Notes under the pieces: generated by a model | Seen by the model: the letters and a program-made list of their open reading frames with translations, nothing else | What the model was told of the DNA's origin: nothing | Databases searched by the model: none | Position numbers and translations under genes: made by a program | Source of the DNA: Bacillota bacterium | GTDB taxonomy: Bacteria > Bacillota > Bacilli > Paenibacillales > Paenibacillaceae | Direction of reading: 5' to 3' | DNA: 18,180 bases | NCBI GenBank assembly: GCA_023433615.1 | Contig: JAEZCJ010000025.1 | Location: forward strand, 1-18,180 | In this document: positions 1 through 6,558 of the stretch, piece after piece | How positions within the stretch are numbered: position 1 is the stretch's first letter | How the letters are laid out: the number at the start of each line of letters is the position of its first letter

Positions 1-560
1 CGCTTACCGCGGCGGAGCTCGCAGCGGCGCTGGATGCGCCGGACTGGCGCATCCGCTACGCTGCGCTAGAGCGAACGCAGCCGGAGCCGGAGCTGCTCCC
101 GCTGTTCGCGCGCTGCCTAAGCGACGACAACGCCTCCATCCGGCGGCTAGCCGTCGTCTACCTCGGCGAGCTGCGCAGCGCCGAGGCTCTGCCGCATCTG
201 TTCACGGCCTTGAAGGATCGGACGCCAGCCGTCCGGCGCACCGCCGGCGACACGCTGTCCGATCTCGGGGACCCGGCCGCGACGGGGCCGATGATCGCGG
301 CGCTGACCGACGCGAACAAGCTCGTGCGCTGGCGCGCCGCGCGGTTCTTGTACGAGGCCGGCGACGAGTCGGCCGTTCCGGCGCTGCGCAAGGCAGCCGA
401 GGACGAGGAATTCGAGGTCCGGCTGCAGGCGCAGATCGCGCTCGAGCGGATCGAGCGCGGCGAAGAAGCTGCCGGCTCCGTCTGGCAGCAGATGACCGCC
501 ATGCGGGCCGGAGGCAGCGCGGATGGCGGCGGTTCCGCCGGCGGCAGCGCGAACGGCTGA
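1..560 (+). CDS. HEAT-repeat protein, C-terminal part (CvfC/YpgR-like)
   Basis: The gene enters from the left edge; its first full codon is at 3 and it ends at TGA 558-560. About 185 residues are visible. They form successive HEAT/PBS-lyase-type helical pairs: segments around WRIRYAALE, ASIRRLAVVYLGEL, PAVRRTAGDTLSDLGDP, LVRWRAARFLYEAGDE and FEVRLQAQIALERIE repeat at roughly 31-residue spacing. The C-terminus has a VWQQM segment and then a Gly/Ser/Ala-rich tail. HEAT repeats are protein-protein interaction scaffolds. In Bacillota a similar C-terminal HEAT array follows a NifU/Nfu N-terminal-type domain in the conserved virulence factor C family (S. aureus CvfC, B. subtilis YpgR). The family assignment is inferred, because the N-terminal half lies outside the window. 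A PBS-lyase HEAT protein of another family would look the same here. Confidence 0.8.
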   Translation, partial: LTAAELAAALDAPDWRIRYAALERTQPEPELLPLFARCLSDDNASIRRLAVVYLGELRSAEALPHLFTALKDRTPAVRRTAGDTLSDLGDPAATGPMIAALTDANKLVRWRAARFLYEAGDESAVPALRKAAEDEEFEVRLQAQIALERIERGEEAAGSVWQQMTAMRAGGSADGGGSAGGSANG

Positions 561-620
561 TCCGCCGCCGCCCGCGCTCGGCTCGTCCGTCTGCTGCTTC
601 GGACTAAGCAGCCCTTCAAG

Positions 621-961
621 TAAGGCCTTCAAGGGCCTAATTGCACTTATGTTGAGCAATCCTCTTGCAAAGTACGGCCCTCGCGGCCCTACTTGGGTTC
701 CAACGCTCACGTTCTATCGTCCGGATCGCGAAAGTAAGGCCTTCAAGGGCCTGCTTGCACTCACATCGGGCAATCCCCCTGCAAAGTACGGCCCTCGCGG
801 CCCTACTTGGACTCCAGCGCTCACGTTCTATCGTCCGGATCACGAAAGTAAGGTCTTCAAGGGCCTGCTTGCACTCGCATCGGGCAATCCCCTGCAAAGT
901 ACGGCCCTCGCGGCCCTACTTGGGCTCCAACGCTCACGTTCTATCGTTCGGATCGCGAAAG
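621..961. repeat. Three tandem copies of a 114-bp palindromic repeat
   Basis: Unit 1 is 621-734, unit 2 is 735-848 and unit 3 is 849-961 (one base shorter). By eye, units 1 and 2 differ at about 13 positions and units 2 and 3 at about 7. A degenerate fourth start follows at 961-990. Each unit holds two inverted repeats: AGGCC with GGCCT near its start (AGGTC in unit 3), and AGTA-x-GGCC with GGCC-x-TACT in its middle. The second is identical in all three copies. The array fills most of the 668-base gene-free gap between the converging HEAT and esterase genes. Open frames cross it on both strands, but no frame has a good ribosome binding site and the encoded text is only the DNA repeat translated. 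There are no unique spacers, so it is not a CRISPR array. Function unknown. Confidence 0.9.
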
Positions 962-970
962 CACGGCCGT

Positions 971-1000
971 AAGGGCTCTATTGCACCTAATAGAGCCCTT
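971..1000. terminator. Perfect 12-bp hairpin downstream of the repeat array
   Basis: AAGGGCTCTATT (971-982) pairs perfectly with AATAGAGCCCTT (989-1000) across a 6-base loop. It lies between converging genes and could stop transcription from either side, although no clear T-run follows on either strand. Its left arm resembles the start of the 114-bp unit, so it may instead be a diverged part of that repeat family. Confidence 0.4.
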
Positions 1001-1130
1001 TCGGCTTGCGCTCGGAACGGATCGAACGCGAGCTTATCCGTTAGACAGCAAGCTGAACCGCACTCTCGGATTTCCCCGACAGGTACGCACACGCAGTCTC
1101 CCTCCGCGAGACAACCGTTAACGGCCAAAC

Positions 1131-1156
1131 AACCGGCCGCGAGGATCGCGCCGGTT
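1131..1156 (-). terminator. GC-rich hairpin downstream of the esterase gene
   Basis: AACCGG (1131-1136) pairs with CCGGTT (1151-1156), and CGCGA (1138-1142) with TCGCG (1146-1150), with one bulged C and a 3-base loop. It lies about 70 bases past the stop of the minus-strand esterase gene. Read on that strand it is followed by a weakly T-rich stretch, so it could act as its terminator. Confidence 0.35.
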
Positions 1157-1228
1157 ATCGACATCTAGAAGGCAGGGTTCCCCGCCGCCACGGGTACGGT
1201 TCCAGTACGCTGTAACGCTGCGCAAGGC

Positions 1229-1885
1229 TCATCTTGGCGCTAGCCGGCTATGCCGTACGCCCTCCAGCCAAGCCCGCGCCAACAGCCCGTGGCCGGCCGC
1301 GGTAGGATGCACGCCATCCCACAGCCAATACGCGGCTTCGGCTTGTCCGCATGCATGATCGAACATCTGCTGCGTCGGGACATGGACCGCGTCGAATGCT
1401 CGTGCCAGCTCGCGTACGGACTGCTGGCATGCCGCGATCCTCTCCTGCCAGCAGGCCCAATCGCTCGCCGGCGCGCCGGTCGGCAGCACGAACGGCTCCA
1501 CGAGCACGAGCCCGGTATCCGGCAGCTTCTCCGCCGTCTCCTCCAGCACATGGCGCAAGCTGCGCGCGAATCGGTCCGTCGCGCCGCGCGGATCGCCGTT
1601 CATCGCGGCCCAAACATCGTTCACGCCGACTAGAATGCTGATCAGGTCAGGACGAAGGGCCAGCGCATCCTCATTCCACCTTGCATACAGGTCCGAGGCT
1701 CGATCCCCGCTGACGCCGCGGTTGATGATGTGAGGCTGACGCTCTGCAAGCGTCATGCCCAGTTCGGCCGCGACGAGGAAGACATAGCCATGGCCCAGAA
1801 TATGGTTCGGATCGTCGCTTCGTCCGCGCGCGCCGTCGGTGATGGAATCGCCCTGGAACAGAATGATCGGCCGGCCCTTCTCCAT
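1229..1885 (-). CDS. SGNH/GDSL-family hydrolase (esterase/lipase)
   Basis: A 218-residue cytoplasmic SGNH hydrolase. The four family blocks are visible: block I GDSIT with nucleophile Ser14; block II NRGVSGD with the oxyanion Gly near 60; block III GVND with Asn89; block V DGVHP with Asp190 and His193 completing the triad. Length and order fit the small esterases that deacetylate or de-esterify sugars and lipids; the substrate cannot be read from sequence. There is no signal peptide. The ATG at 1885 is chosen because GAGGAG lies 9 bases upstream. A TATAAT on the minus strand (1944-1949) is a plausible -10, without a recognisable -35. The gene is separated from the upstream DUF2935 gene by about 130 bases and is probably transcribed alone. 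Confidence 0.9.
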   Translation of the reverse strand: MEKGRPIILFQGDSITDGARGRSDDPNHILGHGYVFLVAAELGMTLAERQPHIINRGVSGDRASDLYARWNEDALALRPDLISILVGVNDVWAAMNGDPRGATDRFARSLRHVLEETAEKLPDTGLVLVEPFVLPTGAPASDWACWQERIAACQQSVRELARAFDAVHVPTQQMFDHACGQAEAAYWLWDGVHPTAAGHGLLARAWLEGVRHSRLAPR

Positions 1886-2017
1886 GCGTGAACACTCCTC
1901 GTGTCGATGTGTTTCGCTCTCTGACTTGAGCTATTATCCACTCATTATAGAACGCCGTCGGTTCGTAACGATAGAACAAATCTTAACAGTCTTATCGAAA
2001 ATACGATAAAGAGGCCC

Positions 2018-2863
2018 TCATTCCGCTCGCGGCCGCGCGGGATCGCAGGCCGGTGCCATGACCAGGCCGGTCTTCGCAAGCTTGAGCAGGTAGTAGCATT
2101 CCTCTCGGAACATATGATCCGGGATCAGCGGACTGATGCGGTCCAGCAGTTCGGCGCTTACCTGCAGCTCCTCCAATTCCTGCAGGAATCGCATGAACAC
2201 CTTCATCTCGAGATCGATGTCGCGGTGGAACTTGCGGAAGGCCGGGAATTCGCGCAGCTCCGTCCGCATGTACCCCGCCATCTCCACGGCCTTCAGGAAC
2301 AGCCCCTCGAAGCCCTTCTGGAACGTCTGGCTCTTCTTGATCCACGGCTTCTCGGTCAGATCCAGATCGCTTGCGATGCTCGCCGCATGCCCGACCGCAT
2401 CCTGCAGCCAGACCAGATCATAGTGCAGCGGGTGGAACAGCGGCACAGGGCGCCCCTCCAGGAGCGCCGCCAGAATCTTCTCGTATTCCTCGAGCTCATT
2501 CACCATATGATTCAAGAACGTCGGCGTGAACAGCAGCTCCACCTTGCCCAGCAGGAGCCGTTCCAGAAGACTCAACTTGAACTCCTTCAATTCCTGGGTC
2601 GCCGCTGCCGCATCGCGATTCAACGTCGACAGCTTCGACTCCGCACCCGGCGCTCTCGCCTCCGTCAGCAGCTGATCGAACCGTTCGATGAATCCGCTTG
2701 CCGCAGCGACATCCTGCATCTCGACCGGGGACAGTGCCGTACGGATCAGTCGTGCATGATCGCCCATAATCTGCAGCCAGAAGCGATGCTCGAACAGCGG
2801 CCCCTCCCTGCTTGCATCCGCACCTGCTCCGGCGCTTTTTCCGGCCCTCTCATTGACATCCAT
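2018..2863 (-). CDS. DUF2935 family protein, putative metal-binding helical bundle
   Basis: This 281-residue, almost entirely helical protein matches the DUF2935 family by its two related halves. The first half carries EHRFWLQIMGDHA (residues 25-37) and LNHMVNELEEYEKIL (118-132). The second carries HPLHYDLVWLQDAVGHA (144-160) and DHMFREECYYLL (249-260). The paired His and Glu residues in these helices suggest a ferritin-like or haemerythrin-like metal site; that is inference from the family. No enzymatic role is established. The first 20 residues are low-complexity and likely disordered. The ATG at 2863 is preceded by GAAGGGAG at 2872-2880, a normal spacing. No partner gene is evident beside it. 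Confidence 0.85.
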   Translation of the reverse strand: MDVNERAGKSAGAGADASREGPLFEHRFWLQIMGDHARLIRTALSPVEMQDVAAASGFIERFDQLLTEARAPGAESKLSTLNRDAAAATQELKEFKLSLLERLLLGKVELLFTPTFLNHMVNELEEYEKILAALLEGRPVPLFHPLHYDLVWLQDAVGHAASIASDLDLTEKPWIKKSQTFQKGFEGLFLKAVEMAGYMRTELREFPAFRKFHRDIDLEMKVFMRFLQELEELQVSAELLDRISPLIPDHMFREECYYLLKLAKTGLVMAPACDPARPRAE

Positions 2864-2971
2864 TCCCTAGCGCTCCCTTCCGATATGACGATCGTCTCGC
2901 TAAGCCAACCCGAAGGAATATATGACGGTGCGCCTCCATTCATGTCACTGGACATGCTCTTAACGACGCAC

Positions 2972-3013
2972 AAGAAGACCGCTGCGCGCTTTATTCGGCA
3001 CAGCGGTCTTCTT
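2972..3013 (-). terminator. Hairpin after the transglutaminase-like gene
   Basis: AAGAAGACCGCTG (2972-2984) pairs perfectly over 13 bp with CAGCGGTCTTCTT (3001-3013), with a 16-base loop. It begins about 19 bases beyond the stop of the minus-strand transglutaminase-like gene. The end of its 3' arm supplies a T-rich CTTCTT. Confidence 0.7.
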
Positions 3014-3031
3014 ATTTCGGCGACCCTATTC

Positions 3032-4156
3032 TTAACCCAACGTCAACGTGACCGTCAACAACACGGCGCCTTCATTGCCGAACGGAACGTAGGAGGCCTT
3101 ATAGCCCCGCACGCCCGGAGGACGCCCTTCCAGTGCCGCCTCCAGATCGCGCTTCACCGTCTCGCCCGGCAAATAGCGCAGCGTCAGCTTCGATTCCCCG
3201 TCTGCCGCAGAGCTCGCAAGACGTGCGCCGAGCTCTGCCGCGGTAGCCGCCGTGTGCTCCGGCTTCAGCCAGATCCAGCCCAAGTCCCGCTCCAGCACCG
3301 CATAGAACGCCGACGGCATAGCTCCGGTCTCTGCCAACGCCGCGGTTGCCGCCTCGTACGAAGAATCCGCGGCAGGATACGCTCGCGTCCAGGAGTGGTC
3401 GCGACTCATCACATCATCCGTCAACAGATAATAATCGTAACGCACCTTGCCCGATGCATCGGGTACGGGATCGTTCCAGGTCGCATCGATATGATACCAA
3501 GCGCCGTCGAGCTGAACGAGATTCCACGCATGGTCGCCCGACTCGACCTTGCCCTCCACGATCCGTGCCGGTATGCCGGCCAGACTCAGCATCCGGTACG
3601 CCAAGAGCGAATAGCCTTGGCACACTGCCTTGCCCGTCTTGAGCGCTTCGTAGGCTGTATACCGTTCCAATCCGCTGTCGTATGCCAAGCGCAGCACGAC
3701 CCAGTCATGGATTGCCTTCACCTTCTGGTGGTCATTCATGCCAGGCGTTATGATCCTGCTCAGCACTTCCTTGATCTGTCGGTCGACCTCAGCCGTCTCT
3801 TGCAGCGATTCGCGGTAGCGCACCGTCAGCTTCACGCGCGAATCTCCCTGCCAGGAGCGGATCGAATAAAAGTAGGAATCTACGATATAAGCGGTATACT
3901 CATCTTCGCCGATCGCTTCCCGAATGATGTCCTTAATGTTCGCGGACAACTCCTTGCCGTCGCCGGCATAATCGATATGGAGCGTCGAGCTGCGGGCCTT
4001 GAGCGCCGCCGCTACCTCCTGCTCGAACTGGCCCAGGCCTGCGGCAGAGCGCGCCTCTGCATTGACGGCGAACAGCTGCAGATCGATATAGCCGCCATAG
4101 TTCCAGAGCAGAGTCGAGAGTACGGCCGTCACGGCCATTCTGGTCGCCTTACGCAT
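3032..4156 (-). CDS. Transglutaminase-like (papain-fold) protein, exported
   Basis: This protein of about 374 residues has an N-terminal hydrophobic segment after an RKATR stretch, typical of a signal peptide or anchor, so it probably acts outside the membrane. Its central transglutaminase-like core has the expected triad: Cys in GKAVCQGYS, His in GDHAWNLV and Asp in YHIDATWND. These are residues 185, 215 and 230 counted from the upstream ATG at 4174; subtract 6 for the start used here. Members are cysteine peptidases, amidases or crosslinkers; the substrate is unknown. The 150 residues before the core hold a helical and beta region seen in other Paenibacillus-type members. ATGs occur at 4174, 4159 and 4156. 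GAGGAGG (4164-4170) lies between the first and the other two and sits 7 bases before 4156, which rules out 4174. A TATAAT at 4189-4194 on the same strand is a likely -10. Confidence 0.88.
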   Translation of the reverse strand: MRKATRMAVTAVLSTLLWNYGGYIDLQLFAVNAEARSAAGLGQFEQEVAAALKARSSTLHIDYAGDGKELSANIKDIIREAIGEDEYTAYIVDSYFYSIRSWQGDSRVKLTVRYRESLQETAEVDRQIKEVLSRIITPGMNDHQKVKAIHDWVVLRLAYDSGLERYTAYEALKTGKAVCQGYSLLAYRMLSLAGIPARIVEGKVESGDHAWNLVQLDGAWYHIDATWNDPVPDASGKVRYDYYLLTDDVMSRDHSWTRAYPAADSSYEAATAALAETGAMPSAFYAVLERDLGWIWLKPEHTAATAAELGARLASSAADGESKLTLRYLPGETVKRDLEAALEGRPPGVRGYKASYVPFGNEGAVLLTVTLTLG

Positions 4157-4163
4157 CATGCTG

Positions 4164-4170
4164 CCTCCTC
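4164..4170 (-). promoter_or_regulatory. Ribosome binding site deciding the transglutaminase start
   Basis: GAGGAGG on the minus strand lies inside the reading frame opened by the ATG at 4174 but just upstream of the tandem ATGs at 4159 and 4156. This places the start at one of the latter two, with 4156 having the better spacing. Confidence 0.8.
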
Positions 4171-4238
4171 GCATCAGCTTCTAGCCCCATTATACCCCTA
4201 TCCGTCCAAGTTCTAGTACAATGCCTTGCCCGCTCCGC

Positions 4239-4262
4239 AAAAAAAATAGTCTTCCAAGAAGA
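4239..4262 (-). terminator. Weak hairpin with eight-T tail
   Basis: Read on the minus strand, a short stem TCTTC with GAAGA and a 3-base loop is followed two bases later by eight T (the A-run at 4239-4246). It lies downstream of the DUF6171-like gene and upstream of the transglutaminase promoter. The stem is short, so efficiency is uncertain. Confidence 0.45.
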
Positions 4263-4298
4263 ACTGAAAGGTCTTGTCGCGCGAGCCGGCAGATGCTC

Positions 4299-4340
4299 AA
4301 GGCCAAAATCCGGGTAGATGACTAGCCGCTTTTTGGCCTT
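4299..4340. terminator. Long interrupted hairpin downstream of the DUF6171-like gene
   Basis: AAGGCCAAAA (4299-4308) pairs with TTTTGGCCTT (4331-4340). Inside, CGGGTAG pairs with CTAGCCG with one mismatch around an ATGA loop. It begins 31 bases beyond the stop of the minus-strand gene at 4371. No T-run follows on either side beyond the stem itself. It may be a terminator or a transcript-stabilising structure. Confidence 0.5.
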
Positions 4341-4370
4341 CCTCGTGTTATAGGCCTCCGTAACGATCGA

Positions 4371-4658
4371 TTAGGCCATAGCCTGCCACTTTGCCGAACC
4401 GCCGTACGGGCAGCCGTTGTCCCGAAGCTTCGCCCTTACGCGCACGAAGCAGCCGCAGACCGTGCATGTATGGCCGCCCTGCAGCTTCTCGCAGCTGCCG
4501 CAGGCCGACAGCCGTGCCCTATACACATCGTCCGGCACCGCTGCCTCCGACCGGAACATCGGATGTGCCAATAGCCGGTCGATCTGTTCCTCCGTAACGG
4601 CATACTCCGGTCCGCAGCCCTTGCAATCGCGGCTCTTCCTGTCATCCGTCCATGCCAT
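4371..4658 (-). CDS. Small Cys-rich protein, DUF6171-like
   Basis: A 95-residue soluble protein with cysteines in pairs: CKGCG (residues 12-16), CGSC (around 53-56), CTVCGC (65-70) and a last Cys in DNGCPYGG. The spacing suggests one or two zinc sites. The pattern, with the C-terminal RVRAKLRDNGCPYG segment, resembles short Paenibacillus and Clostridium proteins classed as DUF6171; I am moderately sure of that family name and no function is known. The start ATG at 4658 has GGGAGG nine bases upstream. It lies 42 bases after the stop of the TmrB-like gene on the same strand, so the two are probably cotranscribed, though no functional link is evident. Confidence 0.75.
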   Translation of the reverse strand: MAWTDDRKSRDCKGCGPEYAVTEEQIDRLLAHPMFRSEAAVPDDVYRARLSACGSCEKLQGGHTCTVCGCFVRVRAKLRDNGCPYGGSAKWQAMA

Positions 4659-4700
4659 TGATGCATGCCTCCCGCCTTAATCGCAGCCGATCTCGCCGCG

Positions 4701-5291
4701 CTACCTGCGAACATGCCGTATCTGCGTCGCCGCGCGGCCAAGCGCCTTGCGAACGGCGCCCCTCCGATCCGCGATCAACTGCAGCCCGGCCAGCTCCGCG
4801 ATTCGTTCGACCACCTCGTCCTTCGACATCCGGTCCGTGTCCAGATGCTCCCGGAATACCTCGTCGGCCAATCCCTTGATACAGCGGTCGATCTGCTGCG
4901 CCGGCCATGACTTCATCCCGTCGAAGCGGCTTCGAAGCCTCGTCAGCAGCACATCCCGCGAAGCGCATAGCGCAAAGTGCTTGACGGTTATGCCGTCGCG
5001 CCGAAGCCTCCCGACGATCTCGTCGAAGTAATCCGGATTCACGATCGTCATCGGCACGATGATCGTCCCGTCGAATTCGCCTCGGATGTGCTTCAGCATC
5101 GCATAGTTGATCTCGCGCCACATCGGATAGTCCTGAAAGTCATCCTTGGCAGGTACCGGCGGCATATTCTTGCGAATATAGTAGCCCGCATTCTCCGGAT
5201 CGAATACATAGGAATGCGGCAGCCTCCGGTGCAGCTCCCGAGACGCCTGCGTCTTGCCGGAACCGAACGCGCCATTGATCCATACGATCAT
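4701..5291 (-). CDS. tmrB: TmrB-like P-loop ATP-binding protein
   Basis: This 196-residue protein closely follows B. subtilis TmrB, an ATP-binding, membrane-associated protein of about the same length that gives tunicamycin resistance. Shared features from the N-terminus: MIVWINGAFGSGKTQ with a Walker A GAFGSGKT (residues 7-14); AKDDFQDYP and MWREINYAML; IIVPMTIVNPDYFDEI; HFALCASRDVLLTRL; and SWPAQQIDRC. The ATG at 5291 is chosen because AGAGGTGA lies just upstream, the protein then begins exactly where TmrB begins, and an extended -10 lies at 5328-5333. A longer frame opens at 5387 but would start upstream of that promoter. Actual tunicamycin resistance is not proven by homology; many species carry TmrB-like P-loop proteins of unknown substrate. 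Confidence 0.88.
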   Translation of the reverse strand: MIVWINGAFGSGKTQASRELHRRLPHSYVFDPENAGYYIRKNMPPVPAKDDFQDYPMWREINYAMLKHIRGEFDGTIIVPMTIVNPDYFDEIVGRLRRDGITVKHFALCASRDVLLTRLRSRFDGMKSWPAQQIDRCIKGLADEVFREHLDTDRMSKDEVVERIAELAGLQLIADRRGAVRKALGRAATQIRHVRR

Positions 5292-5327
5292 GCAATCACC
5301 TCTGCGATAAACTGTGCCCATAACTGT

Positions 5328-5333
5328 ATTGTA
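5328..5333 (-). promoter_or_regulatory. Extended -10 promoter of the tmrB-like gene
   Basis: Read on the minus strand, TACAAT is preceded by TGG, giving an extended -10 (TGnTACAAT). No good -35 is visible. Initiation about 7 bases downstream gives a leader of about 30 bases before the ATG at 5291. Confidence 0.5.
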
Positions 5334-5466
5334 CCACTTGATGCTATGATGCTCGGCACCGATTATGAGCAACTTTTCAGTTAACATTCAGGAACAGCGT
5401 GGTAAATCTATCATAGAATAAGGATATCATGACGATTCCTTGCCGATACAGAGGAGGCGATCGGTG

Positions 5467-5607
5467 ATGATTGTGATCCGGATAGTCGAATGCGAAGATT
5501 GCGGACACCGCTATGAGCTTCGATCCGATTCCAGCACGACTGAGCATTGTCTGATGTGCGGCTCGCAGCGCTCCGTCCTGATCGAAGATCAGTACGAATA
5601 CGAATAA
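5467..5607 (+). CDS. Small zinc-ribbon-like protein, 46 residues
   Basis: This short gene encodes 46 residues with CEDC (9-12) and CLMC (28-31), two CxxC knuckles 15 residues apart, and an acidic C-terminus (EDQYEYE). That is the geometry of a minimal rubredoxin- or zinc-ribbon-like fold. GAGGAGG at 5451-5457 precedes a GTG at 5464 (6 bases) and the ATG at 5467 (9 bases); either may be used. A strong bidirectional terminator starts one base after its stop codon, which supports it being a real transcribed gene. It is divergent from the tmrB-like gene, with about 170 bases between. Function unknown; a metal-binding or nucleic-acid-binding role is only a guess from the Cys pairs. Confidence 0.75.
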   Translation: MIVIRIVECEDCGHRYELRSDSSTTEHCLMCGSQRSVLIEDQYEYE

Positions 5608-5650
5608 AGGCCCGGCCGAACCGCAGCGGTTCGATCGGGCCTCTTCTTTC
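5608..5650. terminator. Bidirectional terminator
   Basis: Outer arms AGGCCCG (5608-5614) and CGGGCCT (5636-5642), and inner arms CGAACCG (5617-5623) and CGGTTCG (5627-5633) with a 3-base loop. CTTCTTTC follows on the plus strand and TTTATTC on the minus strand. It serves both the converging 46-residue gene and the AHSA1-type gene. Confidence 0.85.
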
Positions 5651-5680
5651 TATGCACCTCAAGCTTCGTACATCATGAAC

Positions 5681-6115
5681 TTATCGGGATGATTCGCAGT
5701 ATTTCTTGAAATTGTCCATGAATGCCTGCCAGCCGGCTTGCTGCATCTCGACCGGATTTTCAGATTCTGCTTCGAAGATCTCGACGACCTTCGTCTCATT
5801 TCCTTGGCTGGTGAAGGTAATCGCAACTTTCCTGCCGTCGTCGAGCGTGTAACCGATGTATTCATGGATTCTGACCTCGTCGTACACGCCGCTGAAGTCG
5901 AATCCGAAGCTGCCATCCTTTGCTTCCATCCGGGTAACGAACTTCCCGCCGGCCTGCAGATCGTTCTCGGCGCGCGGCGCATGCCACTCATCCGACGCGA
6001 AGCTCCATCCCGTAATGTGCTGCGGCTCCGTCCAGAATTTCCACACTTCACCGACAGGTGCATGAACCGTTGTCTCTACCGTAATCGATACCGCTTTGTT
6101 TGCTTCCATTGTCAT
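5681..6115 (-). CDS. SRPBCC / AHSA1 domain protein
   Basis: This 144-residue single-domain protein has the AHSA1 (activator of Hsp90 ATPase homologue 1-like) subgroup of the START/SRPBCC fold. The N-terminal strand SITVETTVHAPVGEVWKFW leads to the TEPQHITGWSFASDEWHAPRAENDL loop. The beta region then contains GGKFVTRMEAKDGSFGFDFSGVYDEV and IGYTLDDGRKVAITF, followed by a C-terminal helix ending QAFMDNFKKYCES. The fold makes a hydrophobic ligand pocket; bacterial members are mostly of unknown function. It starts at ATG 6115 with GAGGAGG close upstream (spacing about 4); a second ATG two codons later (6109) has a spacing of 10 and may also be used. No ArsR-type regulator, a common partner of such genes, is next to it here. 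Confidence 0.88.
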   Translation of the reverse strand: MTMEANKAVSITVETTVHAPVGEVWKFWTEPQHITGWSFASDEWHAPRAENDLQAGGKFVTRMEAKDGSFGFDFSGVYDEVRIHEYIGYTLDDGRKVAITFTSQGNETKVVEIFEAESENPVEMQQAGWQAFMDNFKKYCESSR

Positions 6116-6157
6116 ATTACCTCCTCATAATGATTAAGCTTTGCTATCCGTGTCCTT

Positions 6158-6187
6158 AATATACACTATTAGGAATATTCTCGTAAA
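6158..6187 (-). promoter_or_regulatory. Candidate promoter of the AHSA1 gene with direct repeats
   Basis: On the minus strand, -35 TTTACG (6182-6187), an 18-base spacer and -10 TATATT (6158-6163). Two direct copies of GGAATATT (6172-6179 and 6188-6195, plus strand) lie in the spacer and just upstream of the -35, a position where a regulator could bind. Confidence 0.4.
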
Positions 6188-6219
6188 GGAATATTTTGAA
6201 CGCATGCAAACTTTCGCCG

Positions 6220-6462
6220 TTATTCGTATCGCAGTGCATCCACCGGCTTGAGCCGCGATGCCTTGTTGGCAGGGAAGATGCCGAACACGATGCCGATGGT
6301 GAAGGCGAACACGAAGGAGAGCGCGATGATATCCCACGACAGAATGGCAGCCGTCCCCGATCTGTTCAGCATGTACGTCGCCGCATAGCTCACCCCTACG
6401 CCGAACACGCCGCTCCATCCGCTGATGACGAGCGCCTCCAGCAAGATTGTGATGCACGTGCC
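6220..6462 (-). pseudogene. Truncated FtsX/MacB-type ABC transporter permease, C-terminal remnant
   Basis: Only about 80 codons remain of a permease normally about 380-400 residues long. The preserved part starts in frame just after a TAA (6463-6465), with an ITILLEALVISGWSG segment. It continues with two hydrophobic stretches (VFGVGVSYAATYML and WDIIALSFVFAFTIGIVFGIF) and ends with PANKASRLKPVDALRYE, the hallmark C-terminus of MacB/FtsX-fold permeases. No ribosome binding site precedes the possible TTG at 6444 and all of the N-terminal membrane and periplasmic domains are absent. The partner ATPase is also missing. This is best read as a gene remnant left by a deletion whose breakpoint is near 6453-6465. 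Confidence 0.8.
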
Positions 6463-6517
6463 TTAAACCATCTTTAAGATCGACTGAATGTTTGATGAAA
6501 GCTGTTCGGCTGTATCA

Positions 6518-6553
6518 CGAAGCGGGACCCTCCATAAGGAAGGTCCCGCTTCG
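6518..6553 (-). terminator. Hairpin after the mannosidase gene
   Basis: CGAAGCGGGACC (6518-6529) pairs perfectly with GGTCCCGCTTCG (6542-6553), and TCC with GGA inside the loop. It begins 5 bases past the stop of the GH92 gene. There is no T-run, which is also true of several other hairpins in this window. Confidence 0.6.
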
Positions 6554-6558
6554 CAGTT

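Noticed and set aside
621..961. CRISPR array
   Set aside because: Units are 114 bp, directly adjacent and alike throughout, with no unique spacers and no cas genes nearby.
523..1168. Repeat-bearing open frames across the 114-bp array on both strands
   Set aside because: No ribosome binding site and no independent protein character; the peptide repeats follow the DNA repeat, and the third unit is out of frame with the others by one base.
1938..1949. TATAATGAGTGG shared between the esterase upstream region (minus) and the candidate small RNA promoter at 11443 (plus)
   Set aside because: A match of this length is expected about once by chance in 18 kb compared on both strands, and the rest of the two regions differ.
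1992..2009. TTATCG / CGATAA hairpin between the DUF2935 and esterase genes as a terminator
   Set aside because: Six AT-rich pairs with a 6-base loop and no T-run; too weak to assert.
2114..4216. 700-codon open frame on the plus strand antisense to the DUF2935 and transglutaminase genes
   Set aside because: It runs antisense through two well-supported genes and the gap between them, has no good ribosome binding site, and its composition (runs of Arg, Gln, Leu, His) is what the complement of GC-rich genes gives. It is a by-product of base composition.
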